Assembly: GCF_000372725.1 (NCBI RefSeq)
Contig: NW_005200057.1
Location: 24,102 to 88,101, forward strand
Source: Emiliania huxleyi CCMP1516
Taxonomy: Eukaryota > Haptophyta > Isochrysidales > Noelaerhabdaceae
Reading direction: 5' to 3'
Length of the DNA: 64,000 bases
Shown: positions 40,530-50,611 of the stretch, one piece after another
Position numbering within the stretch: the first letter of the stretch is position 1
Layout: the number at the start of each line of letters is the position of its first letter
Program-made: the position numbers and the translations under genes
The notes under the pieces: model-generated
Told to the model about the DNA's origin: nothing
What the model saw: the letters and a program-made list of their open reading frames with translations, nothing else
The model's database searches: none

Positions 40530-41549
40530 CTACCGCCGCTTCGCGGCTCTGCCCTGCTGCTGCTGCTGATGATGATTTTCGGAGGAGAGGAGCGCGTCGA
40601 TCGGCGGCCTGCGGGTTGGAGACAGAAAGCTGGAGACGAGAGACGCGGGGCGGTGGGAGACGGGGTTCGCAGCGTCGGGCCAGCGCAGCGACAGGGTTCG
40701 GTGTCTGCCGGTGTGTCGCCTGCCGCGACCACAGTAGCCTCCGGGCGTAAAGGGGTACTGCGGTCTTTTAGGCGTGCCGCATCTAGGGAGTGCGTGCGTG
40801 CGGAGGAAGCGGAGCACGCCCGAGGCGAGCAGGTAGAACCAGAACGAGTTGAGGACGAACGGGATCGGCATCGTCGCCCACGCGACCACAAAGTCTGCCC
40901 TCGAGAAGGCTGCGTACGAGCAGTCCGCCATCTTGTAAAACAGGTACGGCGACGGCAGGATGCGGACCACGAAGAAGGAGACGGCCCACGCGACGCCATT
41001 GACGAGGTAGAGGCGCGAGCGCTCGTGGCCGAGCTTCAGCAGGATGATGCGCACGTGCTGCCCGATGTTTGTCACCTCGGTGCAGACAAAGAAGAGGACG
41101 ACGAGGAGCGCGCGGTGCCGCAGCGTCGCGTACGGGAAGAAGAGGATGGAGAGGAGGTGGTGGCCGAGCAGCAGCGGGTGGCGGACCTGCTTGTGCGCGA
41201 GGCAAAACACCGTGTCGTACGCCATGTACCCGCACGAGAGGCCGACGGCGCGCAGCGCGAGCGGCGTCGGCGCTGCCGCCAGCGCGGTCGCGTGGTCAGA
41301 GATGGGAAGCTCCCACAGCGCCTGCACCGCGAGGAACGGCGCCGTCAGCGCCGGAAAGAGCGAGACGACCGAATTCGTGAGGAAGACGAGGTCGTCGGCG
41401 GAGCGATTGGCAGCGACGACCGGCGCGATCAGGCCTCGCCACAGCACCAACAGCACACACGACGCGGCAAAGCTCCAAGAAAAGGACTGGAAGAGGATGG
41501 TCGCCTCGTCGCCGAGCGTCTCCTGGATGTAGGGCAGCGGCAGGAGCAT
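40530..41549 (-). CDS. TLC-domain membrane protein
   Basis: A 339-residue intronless protein of the TRAM/LAG1/CLN8 family, whose members are ER or Golgi membrane proteins, some acting in ceramide or phospholipid homeostasis. Six or more transmembrane helices are visible. The TLC core includes GYMAYDTVFCLAH, HHLLSILFFPYATLRHR, CTEVTNIGQHVR and VSFFVVRILPSPYLFYKM. The His pair in GHHLLS fits the family. The lack of the ceramide-synthase Lag motif favours a TLCD/TMEM56-like protein. ATG 41549 was chosen because the first helix follows; another ATG lies 19 codons upstream (41606). The last 85 residues are basic and low complexity with a Gln run, and may be read-through of a poorly conserved tail. 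Confidence 0.8.
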   Translation of the reverse strand: MLLPLPYIQETLGDEATILFQSFSWSFAASCVLLVLWRGLIAPVVAANRSADDLVFLTNSVVSLFPALTAPFLAVQALWELPISDHATALAAAPTPLALRAVGLSCGYMAYDTVFCLAHKQVRHPLLLGHHLLSILFFPYATLRHRALLVVLFFVCTEVTNIGQHVRIILLKLGHERSRLYLVNGVAWAVSFFVVRILPSPYLFYKMADCSYAAFSRADFVVAWATMPIPFVLNSFWFYLLASGVLRFLRTHALPRCGTPKRPQYPFTPGGYCGRGRRHTGRHRTLSLRWPDAANPVSHRPASLVSSFLSPTRRPPIDALLSSENHHQQQQQGRAAKRR

Positions 41550-42294
41550 GCCAACCCCGGCACGCGCTCCTCCCGGGACCGAGGGTTGAGCAAACCCTGC
41601 CCCCACAAAAGCGCCGGCGAACCCACTCGGAAGCCGAGGAAGAAAAACCCCTGTCGTCGAGTTCAGGACCCCACGCTAGTGTGCGTGTTGGTGTCTGCAA
41701 CCTCCTGGACCCCTAACAGCAAGGCGGCCGGCGGGGGGCGAAGAGGGAGGGGGGGTCTGGTCCTGTCGGCGGGAGGCTTGGTCTGCCTGCAGGCGAAGAG
41801 CTTTTCTCCCTTTCTGAACCCTGTGGTGTGACGTGAGAGAGAGATCTTCCTTCTTCTTGTTGTGACGTGTGAGCACGCGGGGCACCAGACCGAACAAAGC
41901 AAAATGTCCGAACCCTGGGTTCCGGGGGGGGGGACCGCTTCGCTCGCACGGGAGACGGCGCGTTTAGCCGCGAACAGGGCCGTCCAACGCCTCGAGATAG
42001 GCCATGCTCTGGCGGGCTCGCGAGCGGCGCGCACCGCGGTACCTGCAGGGTACAAGCCGGCTGGGAGCCTATTCACAGAGGGTTCACGGGTATTTTTTCG
42101 CTTCGCTGCGCGGCCTGGGAATAGGTAGGTAGGTGGGGCACGGAGCCTGGCGATTGGCGCCCGCAATAGGTCGGTAGGTAGGGCGTTTTGGTGCGAGTCA
42201 TGGAGCAAACCCCCTATCTCGCTAGTAGCCCGAACCCTGTGGTGTGACGTGTGAGGCGCTGCCTAGACTCCACAGCACACCCCGTGCCAAGACG
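41550..42294. other. Intergenic region with direct repeats
   Basis: GAACCCTGTGGTGTGACGTG occurs at 41816-41835 and again at 42233-42252. GTAGGTAGG and GGTCGGTAGGTAGGG repeats lie at 42124-42184. No gene recognised. Confidence 0.5.
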
Positions 42295-42795
42295 ATGGCG
42301 ACCCAGCCGTCCGAGGCGGCCGGCGGCACGTCGGCGTCCAAGCCGGCGGCGAGCAAGCCGACGGCCGGGCGGCAGCGCGGCGCTCAGGAGATGCTGACGG
42401 CGGCGGCCGTCGCCGTCGCCGCCTTCCTCATGCCGTCGGAGGACGCGAGCGCCATCTTCCGGGTGGTGTCTGCGGTCCTGGCGCTGGCGGCGCTCTTCGC
42501 CGCGTCGGTGTGCCTCGAGCTCTACCAGGAGTCCAAGGCCAAGCAGGAGGCCAAGGCCGGCAAGAACATGTTTGAGGTGCAGACGATGCGGCTCGAGCTG
42601 CCGCCCAAGCCGCCGGGCGGAGTGTTTGGCGCGGCGCGCGGGATGCCCGAGCTGCTCAAGGGGTACCCGGTGACGACAGCGACCGAGGTCAAGCTGCTCG
42701 ACCACGGCTTCCTCCTCACCTCCGCCACGCCGGACGGCACCCGCCGGCTGCGCGTGCGGCTGCTCGGAGGCGACGCCGTCGGCGGCCGAGAGTAG
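42295..42795 (+). CDS. Small membrane protein of unknown function
   Basis: A 166-residue frame from ATG 42295. A Ser/Ala/Lys N-terminus precedes two hydrophobic stretches (TAAAVAVAAFLM and VVSAVLALAALFAASVC, residues about 35-80). A soluble C-terminal domain with LPPKPPGGVFG and LRVRLLGG follows. No family recognised. The stop is followed immediately by an ATG, so the boundary with the next gene is unclear. Confidence 0.5.
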   Translation: MATQPSEAAGGTSASKPAASKPTAGRQRGAQEMLTAAAVAVAAFLMPSEDASAIFRVVSAVLALAALFAASVCLELYQESKAKQEAKAGKNMFEVQTMRLELPPKPPGGVFGAARGMPELLKGYPVTTATEVKLLDHGFLLTSATPDGTRRLRVRLLGGDAVGGRE

Positions 42796-42962
42796 ATGGA
42801 GCACGCGCGTCCGCCTCTCTCGGCCTGGCTAGGCGGGCCACGCTTTTGGGACACGCAGCGCTCCGGGCCGCGCCCCCCCCCTCTCCGCACCGCACTCTCC
42901 GACGCCCCTCGATCCGGCGCAGAGGGCTCTAGCCGCGCCGCCCCCTCTGCCCCGGTGCGCAG

Positions 42963-45129
42963 GTTGGGAGACGGGAGGAGAAGCGTGGGAGGAGCAGCGG
43001 AGGCGGTGGATCGAGGCGGTGCGCGCGGCGCCGCGGGTGGCCGAGGTGGCCCGCATCGGCTGGCGCGACGTTCCCTCCTTCGGCGCCGCCGCCTCGCCGC
43101 GCGCTGTCGGCGGCGGCGAGGGCGGCTGCGGCGGCGGCGAGGGCGAGCAGCTGCAGACACTTCGTAGACACTTCGTAGACACTTCGAGGACACTTCCTAG
43201 GCGAGGGCGAGCAGCGGCTGCAGACGGGGGCGGTGGTGCGGGTGGGAGGGGTGGTGTCGAAGCCGGAGCTGAACGGCAAGTTCGGGACGGTGCTGCGCGC
43301 GGCCAACGAGGCGGGAAGGCTCGGCGTGCGCTTGGAGGGCGGAAAGGAGAGCAAATCTCCACCTTTTGCCCAGCAGCCGGAGACCTCGAGCTGGTTCCTA
43401 ACCAGCGGGAGGAGTGATCCGTCAGGAGCCAATCTCCCTCCACGCGAGGAACGTGTCTCCGCTCCCGCCGCTCGACACCCTCGGCGCGGCGGCGGCGGCG
43501 GCGGCGGCGTCTCTCGCCCCTCCCCTCCGGACCTTTGCTCTGCGTCTGGCCTGCAGGTGTCTCGGTGGCGGCGCTGCGCTCCTTCTCGTCGGCGCACGCG
43601 CACCTCGTCAGCGGGCTGACGGTGGCGGAGGCGAGATGCAGCCGAGAGAGAGCCGAGATGTTGCCGAGAGATAGCCGAGAGGGAGCCGAGATGCAGCCTA
43701 GAGGCAGCCGAGAGAGAGCCGAGAGAGAGCCGAGGCGGACCCGAGGCGGAGCCGAGGCGGAGCCGAGACCAGGCGAGGCACGCCATCATCGAGCCGCTCA
43801 CCTGCGAGTGCGGCCTCTCGCTCGCCCGCGCGCTGCACAGGCGCCGAGGCCACCGCCTCCCCCGCCCAAGACGCGTCCCCAGCCGACACGCACAGCCCGG
43901 CGCGTGTGCAGGCTCGGGGCGGAGGACGAGGCGGGGCGGCCCCTCGCGGCGCCGGCGACTCTCTTCCTCATCGCGGCCGACGCGGAGCCTCTCGACGCCG
44001 TCCTCGCGGCGGCGGAGCGACACGCCGCCTCCACCGACAGCCCCGGCGACGCGGCCCCGTGGCTGGTGGTCGGGTCCCGCCTCCTCTTCTCCAGCGGCCG
44101 GCCCTTTCGTTGCGCTAGGCGACGCGTACCTGTGGCTGTCTCCGTTTTGCACAAACTTCCACGCGCCGCCCGCCGAGGCGTGGCCTCTCTCGTGGTGGCA
44201 GGGCCCGTTCCGGGAGGGCGTCAAGAGCATCGGGAAGGCGCGGCGCGCTCTGACCGAGAGCAGCGGGGGGAGGGCGTCGGGAGGAGCGCGGCGTGGGAGC
44301 GAGGAATAGGCGGCGGTGCTCTTCCAGCCGTGGGAGGAGCCGCGCGCACTCACGCACGGATGGTGCGTCTGGCAGCTGCACACCGCCCTCGCCGCCGAGG
44401 TGCGAGATATGGGGAGATATGGAGAGAGATGTGTCCACCGCCCTCGCCGCCGAGGTGGGTCCTCCCTCCTGTCCGCCCGCTCGACCAGCGCACGCTGGCG
44501 ACACGTCCGAGACACGTCCGAGACACGTCCGAGACACGTCCGAGACACGTCCGAGACACGTCCGAGACACGTCCGAGACACGTCGCTGCTCAGGTGCCGC
44601 TCTCGGTGGTCTGCTCCGAGGCGGAGGCGGCGCGGCTGCGCGAGGCGCCGAGACTCGCCGAGATTCGCCGAGATTCGCCGAGATTCGCCGAGATTCGCCA
44701 GAGAGAGGGAGAGGAGAGAGAGAGAAAAAAGTCGCGGCTGCCCGCGGCGTGGCGGACGAGTGCGCGTCCCTGACGCGTCCCTGACACGTCCCCACTCCTC
44801 CCAGGCGCTGCTCGGGCGCATGGACGAAGTTGTGTCGGCGTGGGACCGAAAGGCGGAGGGCGGCTGGCGCAAGGCCGAGGCACTTCCTAGACATTTCCTA
44901 GACACTTCCTAGACACTTCCTAGGCGGAGGGCGGCTGGCGCAAGGCCGAGGCGGGCTGCAGCGCAGAGGACCTCAGGGCCAAGGTCGAGCGCGGCATCGA
45001 CCGCGGCTGGGAGGGCGGCGGCGACGAGTTTGGCTCGCGCCTCATCCAGGCCATCCACAAGTGGCTGCTGGGAGAGGCGCGGGGAGCAGCCACCAGCCAC
45101 CAGCCACCAGACACCAGCCACCAGACACG

Positions 45130-45165
<36 letters not shown>

Positions 45166-47623
45166 TGGCGTCTCAGCCACCAGTCAGCTAGTCCAACCTC
45201 CCCCTAACCGCAGGCGCGCGCGGCCCTCGACGAGATGCCGACAGAGGAGCGCGGCCTCTCGCGGCTGCTCGAGCGGGTCGCCTCGCTGCTGCAGGCCTGC
45301 TCGCCCGCCTCGGCTCCGTGGATGGCGGCGGGGGCACCCGCCTGGTCCGTGGAGAGGGGTCACCGCCCCTGGCCCTCGCCGCTGCAGGAGCATGGCGAGC
45401 TGGAGGCGGCCGAGCCGCTGCTGCGTGAGCAGTACGAGGCGCGCCGCGCGGCGCTCGGCCTCAAGCACGCCGACACTCTCGACGGCGTCAACAACCTGGC
45501 GCTGCTGCTGCACCAGCAAGGCAAGCTCGAGGAGGCGGAGCCGTTCTCTCGCCTGAAGCTCGAGGGCTGCCGCGAGGCGCGAGGCGACAACCACCCCGAC
45601 ACCGTCACCGCGCTCGACACCCTCTCGCAGCTGCTCTCCGACATCGGCCAGCCCGACGAGCGCCTCGCCACGGCCCCTCCCGGGCCCTTCCCCATGACGC
45701 CTCTCCTCGAGCCCCTCCTCCAGGCAAGCTCGACGAGGCGCTGCCGCTGAAGCGCGAGTCCCTCGCCGTCAAGCGGCAGGCGCACCTCCCTCCCCTCGGC
45801 CGCTCCCTCCCCTCGGCCGCAGCTCGGCGACAGCTCGGCCACGTCCGTGCCACGTCCATGACACGTCCATGCCATGCCCCAGGTGCTCGGCGACCGGCAC
45901 CCGGACACGCTCCTCTCGGTCAACAACCTCGCGGCGCCGCCCTCTCGCCTCGGCCGCCCTCGCGAGGCTCGCCCGAGGTCGAGCCGAGGCTCGCCCGAGA
46001 GTAGGTGCTGCTCTCCGACCTCGGCCGCTCGAGCGGCAACACAAACATGTTGCGCGAGGCGGAGCCGCTCAAGCGGGAGGCGCTGGCGGGCTGCCGCGAG
46101 GTGCTTGGCAACCGGCACCCGCACACGCTCGCCTCCATCTCCAACCTCGCGGACATGCTCATGCAGCTCGGCCACCTCGACCCGCGCGCCTTCGAGGAGG
46201 CGGAGCCGCTCTGCCGCGAGGCGCGAGACACCCCTGACACCTCCCTGACACCTCCCTGACACCTCCCTGACACCTCCCGGACACCTCCCGGACACCTCCC
46301 GGACACCTCCCGGACACCTCCCGGACACCTCCCGGACACCTCCCAACTCACGGGGTGCAGCCGGGATGTGCCCACCTCACACGGCCAGTGCTCTCCGCGA
46401 AGTTTCCGTGAGTCGTTCCGGGAGCGGTGCTGCAGGCGCTGGCTGGCTCGCGGGAGGTGCTCGGCGACGGCCACCCCGACACGCTCAAGTGCGCCGGCAA
46501 CCTCGCCGCCTGCTTGGTCGACGTCTCAAAGTACATCCAGGACGAGGCGGCGCACTTGCAAGAAGCTTCTCTGAAGCTTGGTGGAGCCTTCCTGTAGGTA
46601 CATCCAGGACGAGGCGGCGCACTTGCGCTGCTTGCGCGAGGCGGAGCCACTCTACGCCAACGCGGCCGCCGGCTTTGCGCGCGGGCTCGGCTCGACGCAC
46701 CCGTCGACTCTCTCGTACGTCTCGGAGCGCGCGCGCGTGCTGATGGACTTGGGCCGCGCCTCCGAGGCGGAGGAGATACAGCGCGACTCCGTCTCCGCCT
46801 GCCGCGCGGCGCTGGGAGACTCGCACCCCGAGACCCTCATCGGCGCGCCGCCCTCCGCCCTCCGCCCACCCGCCAGCCGCCCTCCGCCCTCCGCCCTCCG
46901 CCCACCCGCCAGCCGCCCGCTGACCACTGCCCCCGCCCCCCCGTCGCGGCGCGGCAGGCATCACGCACCTCGCGGGCGTGCTGCGCGCGCAGGAGAAGCT
47001 CGCCGAGGCGGAGCCACTCGCGCGGGAGGCGGAGATGAGCAGAGATGCGCCGAGATGCGTTGGGACGAGCCGAGATGCGTCGAGAGGAGTCGAGAGGAGT
47101 CGAGTTGAGAACCCCCTCCCCAACTTAGACTGCGTGCGTGTAGACGCCCCCCCGCCCCCCCTCCTCCTCTCTCGCCCAGGTGCTCGCCGCGTGGCGCTCG
47201 CACGAGGCGGGCGACAAGGTGCCTCGCAACACGCTCACCTCGCTCAACATCCTCTGCGACCTTCTCCACTCGCAGGGCAAGGACGCCGAGGCGGAGCCGC
47301 TCGCGCGCGAGGCGCAGGCGGGCTTCCTCGGCGCGCTCGGCCCGCAGCACCCCTTCACGCTCTCGTCGGTCGACCTGCTCGCCGCCATCCTGGTCGGCGT
47401 CGGGCGGCGGGCGGAGGGCGAGGCGCTGGTGGCGCAGTTCAAGTTCGACGAGGAGGGCGGCATGTCGCCGGGCGGCAAGGGCGGCGGCAAGGGCGGCGGC
47501 AAGGGCGGCAAGGGGAAGGCCGCCAAGGCCAAGGGCGGCAGCAGCAGCGGGCGGGGCAGCGCCAAGAAGAGCAAGGGGAAGGCGAACGGCGGCACGGCTC
47601 TCCCGATCGAGGAGGTGGACTAG
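42963..47623 (+). CDS. HET-like/TPR protein with many minisatellite introns
   Basis: A long multi-exon gene; its first exon and several junctions are unresolved. Reading exons in order: WETGGEAWEEQ to IGWRDVP; a VVSKPELNGKFG module like those in the ankyrin kinase; VSVAALRSFSSAHAHL; a domain with AYLWLSPFCTNF, WWQGPFREGVKSIG and VLFQPWEEPRALTHGWCVWQ (the HET/TIR-like protist domain); then kinesin-light-chain-type TPRs (EAEPLLREQYEARRAALG, HADTLDGVNNLALLL, HPDTLLSVNNLA, HPHTLASISNLADML, HPSTLSYVSERARVL, NTLTSLNILCDLLHSQGK). It ends in a Gly/Lys-rich tail and IEEVD. Many introns have GC donors. Three contain a duplicated piece of the flanking exon. Probably a recognition or scaffold protein; the role is unknown. 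Confidence 0.65.
43143..43200. repeat. Intron with 11-bp repeats and duplicated exon flank
   Basis: ACACTTCGTAG units fill the intron. GGCGAGGGCGAGCAG followed by CTGCAGAC is present on both sides (43137-43158 and 43200-43224, the latter with three extra bases). Confidence 0.85.
44499..44584. repeat. 11-bp minisatellite (ACACGTCCGAG)
   Basis: About seven perfect tandem copies in an intron of the TPR gene. Confidence 0.9.
44647..44700. repeat. 10-bp minisatellite (CCGAGATTCG)
   Basis: Five near-perfect tandem copies in an intron of the TPR gene. Confidence 0.9.
44850..44961. repeat. Minisatellite intron inside a 31-bp direct repeat
   Basis: AGGCGGAGGGCGGCTGGCGC plus AAGGCCGAGGC occurs before and after four units of CACTTCCTAGA. 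Splicing from GC after AAAG to the AG of the last CTAG restores a single copy. Confidence 0.9.
45096..45165. repeat. Short-period repeat (CCAGACA)
   Basis: Runs of CACCAGACACCAG in an intron of the TPR gene, before the acceptor at 45213. Confidence 0.85.
46225..46345. repeat. 11-bp minisatellite (ACACCTCCCTG/ACACCTCCCGG)
   Basis: About eleven tandem copies. The variant changes from CTG to CGG partway along. Confidence 0.9.
46525..46637. repeat. Intron flanked by a 29-bp duplicated exon segment
   Basis: GTACATCCAGGACGAGGCGG plus CGCACTTGC occurs at 46530 and again after CTGTAG near 46601. The left copy starts with a usable GT donor and the right copy follows the AG acceptor. Confidence 0.9.
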
Positions 47624-47923
47624 CGCGGCCGGGGCGTGGAGGCGTGGAGGCGCGTGGAGGTTGCCACGACGGCCGTTCAAGGGATCTGGGCTGAGGGACC
47701 AGCGGGCGCATCACGCGCGGCGTTCACTCTCCGTTTCTCTAGTAGCCGAACGCGCGAGATGGCCGATGGCGCGGGGCCCGACACGACCTGGATGTGTGCG
47801 TGATTTCTCTCTCTCCGACCTGTCTCATATCTCTGACTCTCTGTTGCGTGGCGCGGGATTATGATATATAAGCCACAGACAATGAGAGTATATGAAAAAG
47901 CCAGAGAGCCACCGCGAGCTGCG

Positions 47924-48823
47924 CTACCCTGGTCGGGGCTCGTACAGGACTGTCACCTCCCTCACATCCGCCTCCCCCTCGGCAAGCGTCGAGGCGGCTG
48001 GCTTCTGCAGCCTGACTGCGTAGGCCTGCGTGTTTTTCGGGTGGCTGTAGCCGCAAGGCAGCACTCCGAGCCTCAAGTAGTTGCCGTGCGTCACCACGGC
48101 CACCGTCGTCTCATCTCCGTGCGCCGCGTAGAGCTGCTGCACCTCGGGATGCTCCCACAGCCAGGCGACGAACGCCTCCCACTCGCCCGGGCCGACGGCG
48201 TCGTTGGAGCCGCCGACGTACGACCAGTCGAACTGCTCGTCGACGTCGAATCCAGCGCCGGCGAGGGCGGCACGCTGCTCATCGCGAGGCAGCGGGCAGG
48301 AGCCGGGGGAGAGAAAGTCAGAGTCAAAGTACTTGTGTTCGGAGAGGAACGGCGCGACCGTGACACGCGTGCCAAAGGCGACCGCCGCAGTCTCCATGGC
48401 GCGCATCAGATATGACGAGAGGACGAGGTGCGGAGCGACGCCGAGCGCTGTGAGCGCGGCTGCGGCGGCCTCCGCCTCCGCCATGCCTTTTTTGGTAAGC
48501 ATCGGGTCGCGCTTCATCCGCAGAAGCACCTTATTCCACCACGGCAGCTCGTTGTTCTCGGACTGAGCGTGCCGCATGAGGATGAGGTTCATCCTCCCGC
48601 CAGAGGGCGGCAGCGCCGAGGCTCCGTCGTCGCAGAACGGACCGATGCGCTGAGCGTCGAGGACAGCGAAGAGCGCGAGCAGCATGAGGAGGAGACTTCC
48701 CCACTTGACGAGACGACGAGGCAGGGCGGTGCTGGATGTGCACGCGCCGTGACTGGAGGAGGCCTCGCGCGCCTTGTCGGCCGACTCCGGCGAGAGCAGG
48801 GATGGCGTGGGCGCGTCGATCAT
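47924..48823 (-). CDS. Membrane-anchored histidine phosphatase (phosphoglycerate mutase-like)
   Basis: A 299-residue intronless protein from ATG 48823. A cytosolic Ser-rich start is followed by one transmembrane segment (WGSLLLMLLALFAVL, near residue 45), giving a type II topology. The catalytic domain begins LILMRHAQSENN, the RHG-type motif with the phosphorylated His. TKKGMAEAEAAA follows, and the second catalytic His is in VVTHGNYLRLG. The fold covers acid phosphatases and mutases; the membrane anchor argues for a secretory-pathway or organelle phosphatase rather than the glycolytic enzyme. Substrate unknown. Confidence 0.8.
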   Translation of the reverse strand: MIDAPTPSLLSPESADKAREASSSHGACTSSTALPRRLVKWGSLLLMLLALFAVLDAQRIGPFCDDGASALPPSGGRMNLILMRHAQSENNELPWWNKVLLRMKRDPMLTKKGMAEAEAAAAALTALGVAPHLVLSSYLMRAMETAAVAFGTRVTVAPFLSEHKYFDSDFLSPGSCPLPRDEQRAALAGAGFDVDEQFDWSYVGGSNDAVGPGEWEAFVAWLWEHPEVQQLYAAHGDETTVAVVTHGNYLRLGVLPCGYSHPKNTQAYAVRLQKPAASTLAEGEADVREVTVLYEPRPG

Positions 48824-49007
48824 CTCCCTCGCGAAAACAGAAGAGTGCGCGTGAATATACCCGGGTACGACACGACGCGCCCCCGCACACATGCTCTCAC
48901 ACCCCGCCGCACACCGCGCGGGCTGATCGACTCCAACAAGCTCCTCACTTTCTTCGATTAGTGCAGCTGAGCCACTAAACGGCCCGCTGTCAGAGCCCCC
49001 CGATACC

Positions 49008-50441
49008 TCACTGCCCCGGCGCCCACGCCTCGATCTTCTTGGGCAGCAGCTGGTCCGACAGGTCCTCCCCGTGGCCAAGGCAGCCGCTTTCACCCTTGCC
49101 CCAGGTGAACACGGCGCCGTCGGCGGTGCTGGCGATGCTGTGCCCGCCTCCAGCCGACAGGGTGACGACGCGCCGCCCCGCCAACGCCTCGATCTTTTTG
49201 GGCAATAGCTGGTTCTGCCCGTCGCCGTGGCCCAGCCGGCCCCAGGCTCCATTGCCCCAGCTCCAGAGGGCGCCGCCGGCGGTGAGGGCGCCGCTGTGGT
49301 ACAGCCCAGCCGAGACCGCGACGACGCGCTGTCCAGCAAAGGCCTCGATCTTCTTCGGCAGCAGCAGCTGGTTCTGCTCGTCGCCGTGGCCCAGCCGGCC
49401 AGAGGCTCCCCAGCCCCAGCTCCAGACGCTGCCGTCGGCGGTGAGGGCGAGGCTGTGGGCTGCTCCAGCCGACACGGCGACGACGTGCGGCCCAACAAAG
49501 GCCTCGACTTTCTTCGGCAGCAGCTGGTCCTGCTCGTCGCCGTGGCCCAACCGGCCAGAGTCTCCATAGCCCCAGCTCCAGAGGGCGCCGTCGGCGGTGA
49601 TGGCGAGGCTGTGGGCTGCTCCAGCCGACACGGCGACGACGCGCAGCCCAGCAAAGGCCTCGATCTGCTTCGGCAGCAGCTGGATCTGCTGGTCGCCGTG
49701 GCCCAGCTGGCCGTGGTATCCAAAGCCCCAGCTCCAGACAGCACCGTCCGCGATGATGGCGAGGCTGTGGTACTCTCCAGCCGACACGGCGACGACGCGC
49801 TGTCCAGCAAAGGCCTCTTTCTTCTTGGCCAGCAGCTGGTTCTGCTCGTCGCCGTGACCCAACTGGCCAACGTCTCCACCGCCCCAGCTCCAGACGGCTC
49901 CGTCAGCGGTGGTGGCGAGGCTGTGAGACATTCCAGCCGACACGCTCACGGCATGCTCCCCGCCCAGCGGAGAAGGGAGGCGGGTCGGCGTCTTGAGCTG
50001 CGTCACGCCCTCGCCGTGACCGAGGAGGCCTGGCTGCCAATGCGCAGCCGAGCCGCACGACGAGAGCCGCCCCTCGCCGTCGATGAAGACGCTGTGCCGT
50101 TCGCCCGCCGCCGCCCTCGCCGGCGGGTTGGCCTCGCGCAGCAGCGCAGCGAAGCACAGCCACCGCACGGCGCAGCCCTCGCCCTCTGGCTGCGCCGGCA
50201 GCTCGAAGCCGCGCTCTTGCGCCCACAAGCGGATGGCCTCTACCGCGAGCGAGGCGTAAAAGAGCAGCGAGACGGCCGCGACGCGAGCGATGTTGGCGGG
50301 GTCGCAGCGAGAGAGGGCGCGCACGAGGAGCTCCGTGGGGAGGTCGAGGAGGCGGGCGGGCGGCGGCGTCTCTGGCGGGGGAACGGCGGTGGCGGCGGGG
50401 GCGAGGCGGCTCGAGCGGCGGCGCGGCAGGGTGGACATCAT
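49008..50441 (-). CDS. F-box and RCC1-repeat protein, copy 3
   Basis: A 477-residue intronless protein from the first of two adjacent ATG codons (50441). F-box-like helices (LLDLPTELLVRALSRCDP) are followed by seven RCC1 repeats (VVAVSAGxxHSLAITADGA, then WGxGxxGRLGHGDEQ). It lacks the acidic insertion of copy 1 and has all repeats full length. The whole reading frame is close in DNA to copies 1 and 4. The start codon directly follows the T-rich motif. It shares a 170-bp divergent promoter with the glycosyltransferase gene. Confidence 0.82.
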   Translation of the reverse strand: MMSTLPRRRSSRLAPAATAVPPPETPPPARLLDLPTELLVRALSRCDPANIARVAAVSLLFYASLAVEAIRLWAQERGFELPAQPEGEGCAVRWLCFAALLREANPPARAAAGERHSVFIDGEGRLSSCGSAAHWQPGLLGHGEGVTQLKTPTRLPSPLGGEHAVSVSAGMSHSLATTADGAVWSWGGGDVGQLGHGDEQNQLLAKKKEAFAGQRVVAVSAGEYHSLAIIADGAVWSWGFGYHGQLGHGDQQIQLLPKQIEAFAGLRVVAVSAGAAHSLAITADGALWSWGYGDSGRLGHGDEQDQLLPKKVEAFVGPHVVAVSAGAAHSLALTADGSVWSWGWGASGRLGHGDEQNQLLLPKKIEAFAGQRVVAVSAGLYHSGALTAGGALWSWGNGAWGRLGHGDGQNQLLPKKIEALAGRRVVTLSAGGGHSIASTADGAVFTWGKGESGCLGHGEDLSDQLLPKKIEAWAPGQ

Positions 50442-50455
50442 CAGGAAAAGAATTT
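50442..50455 (-). promoter_or_regulatory. T-rich start-proximal motif of F-box/RCC1 copy 3
   Basis: Minus-strand GAAATTCTTTTCCTG immediately before ATGATG. Confidence 0.5.
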
Positions 50456-50611
50456 CGAGCGGTACAGGCCGACTTTTTAATTCTTTCCGTATAATATTTA
50501 AAGTTTGTACTTGTACTTGTAGCCTGCTCGCTTGGTGCGAAAGAACGATGCGCCTTAGCGCCCAAGTTTCAGGCCGATCCTCCTCGAGAGGTACCCTCAG
50601 CCTTGTGCTGT

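Noticed and set aside
40092..41831. 579-residue plus-strand frame opposite the TLC gene
   Set aside because: Charged low-complexity antisense of a clear membrane protein.
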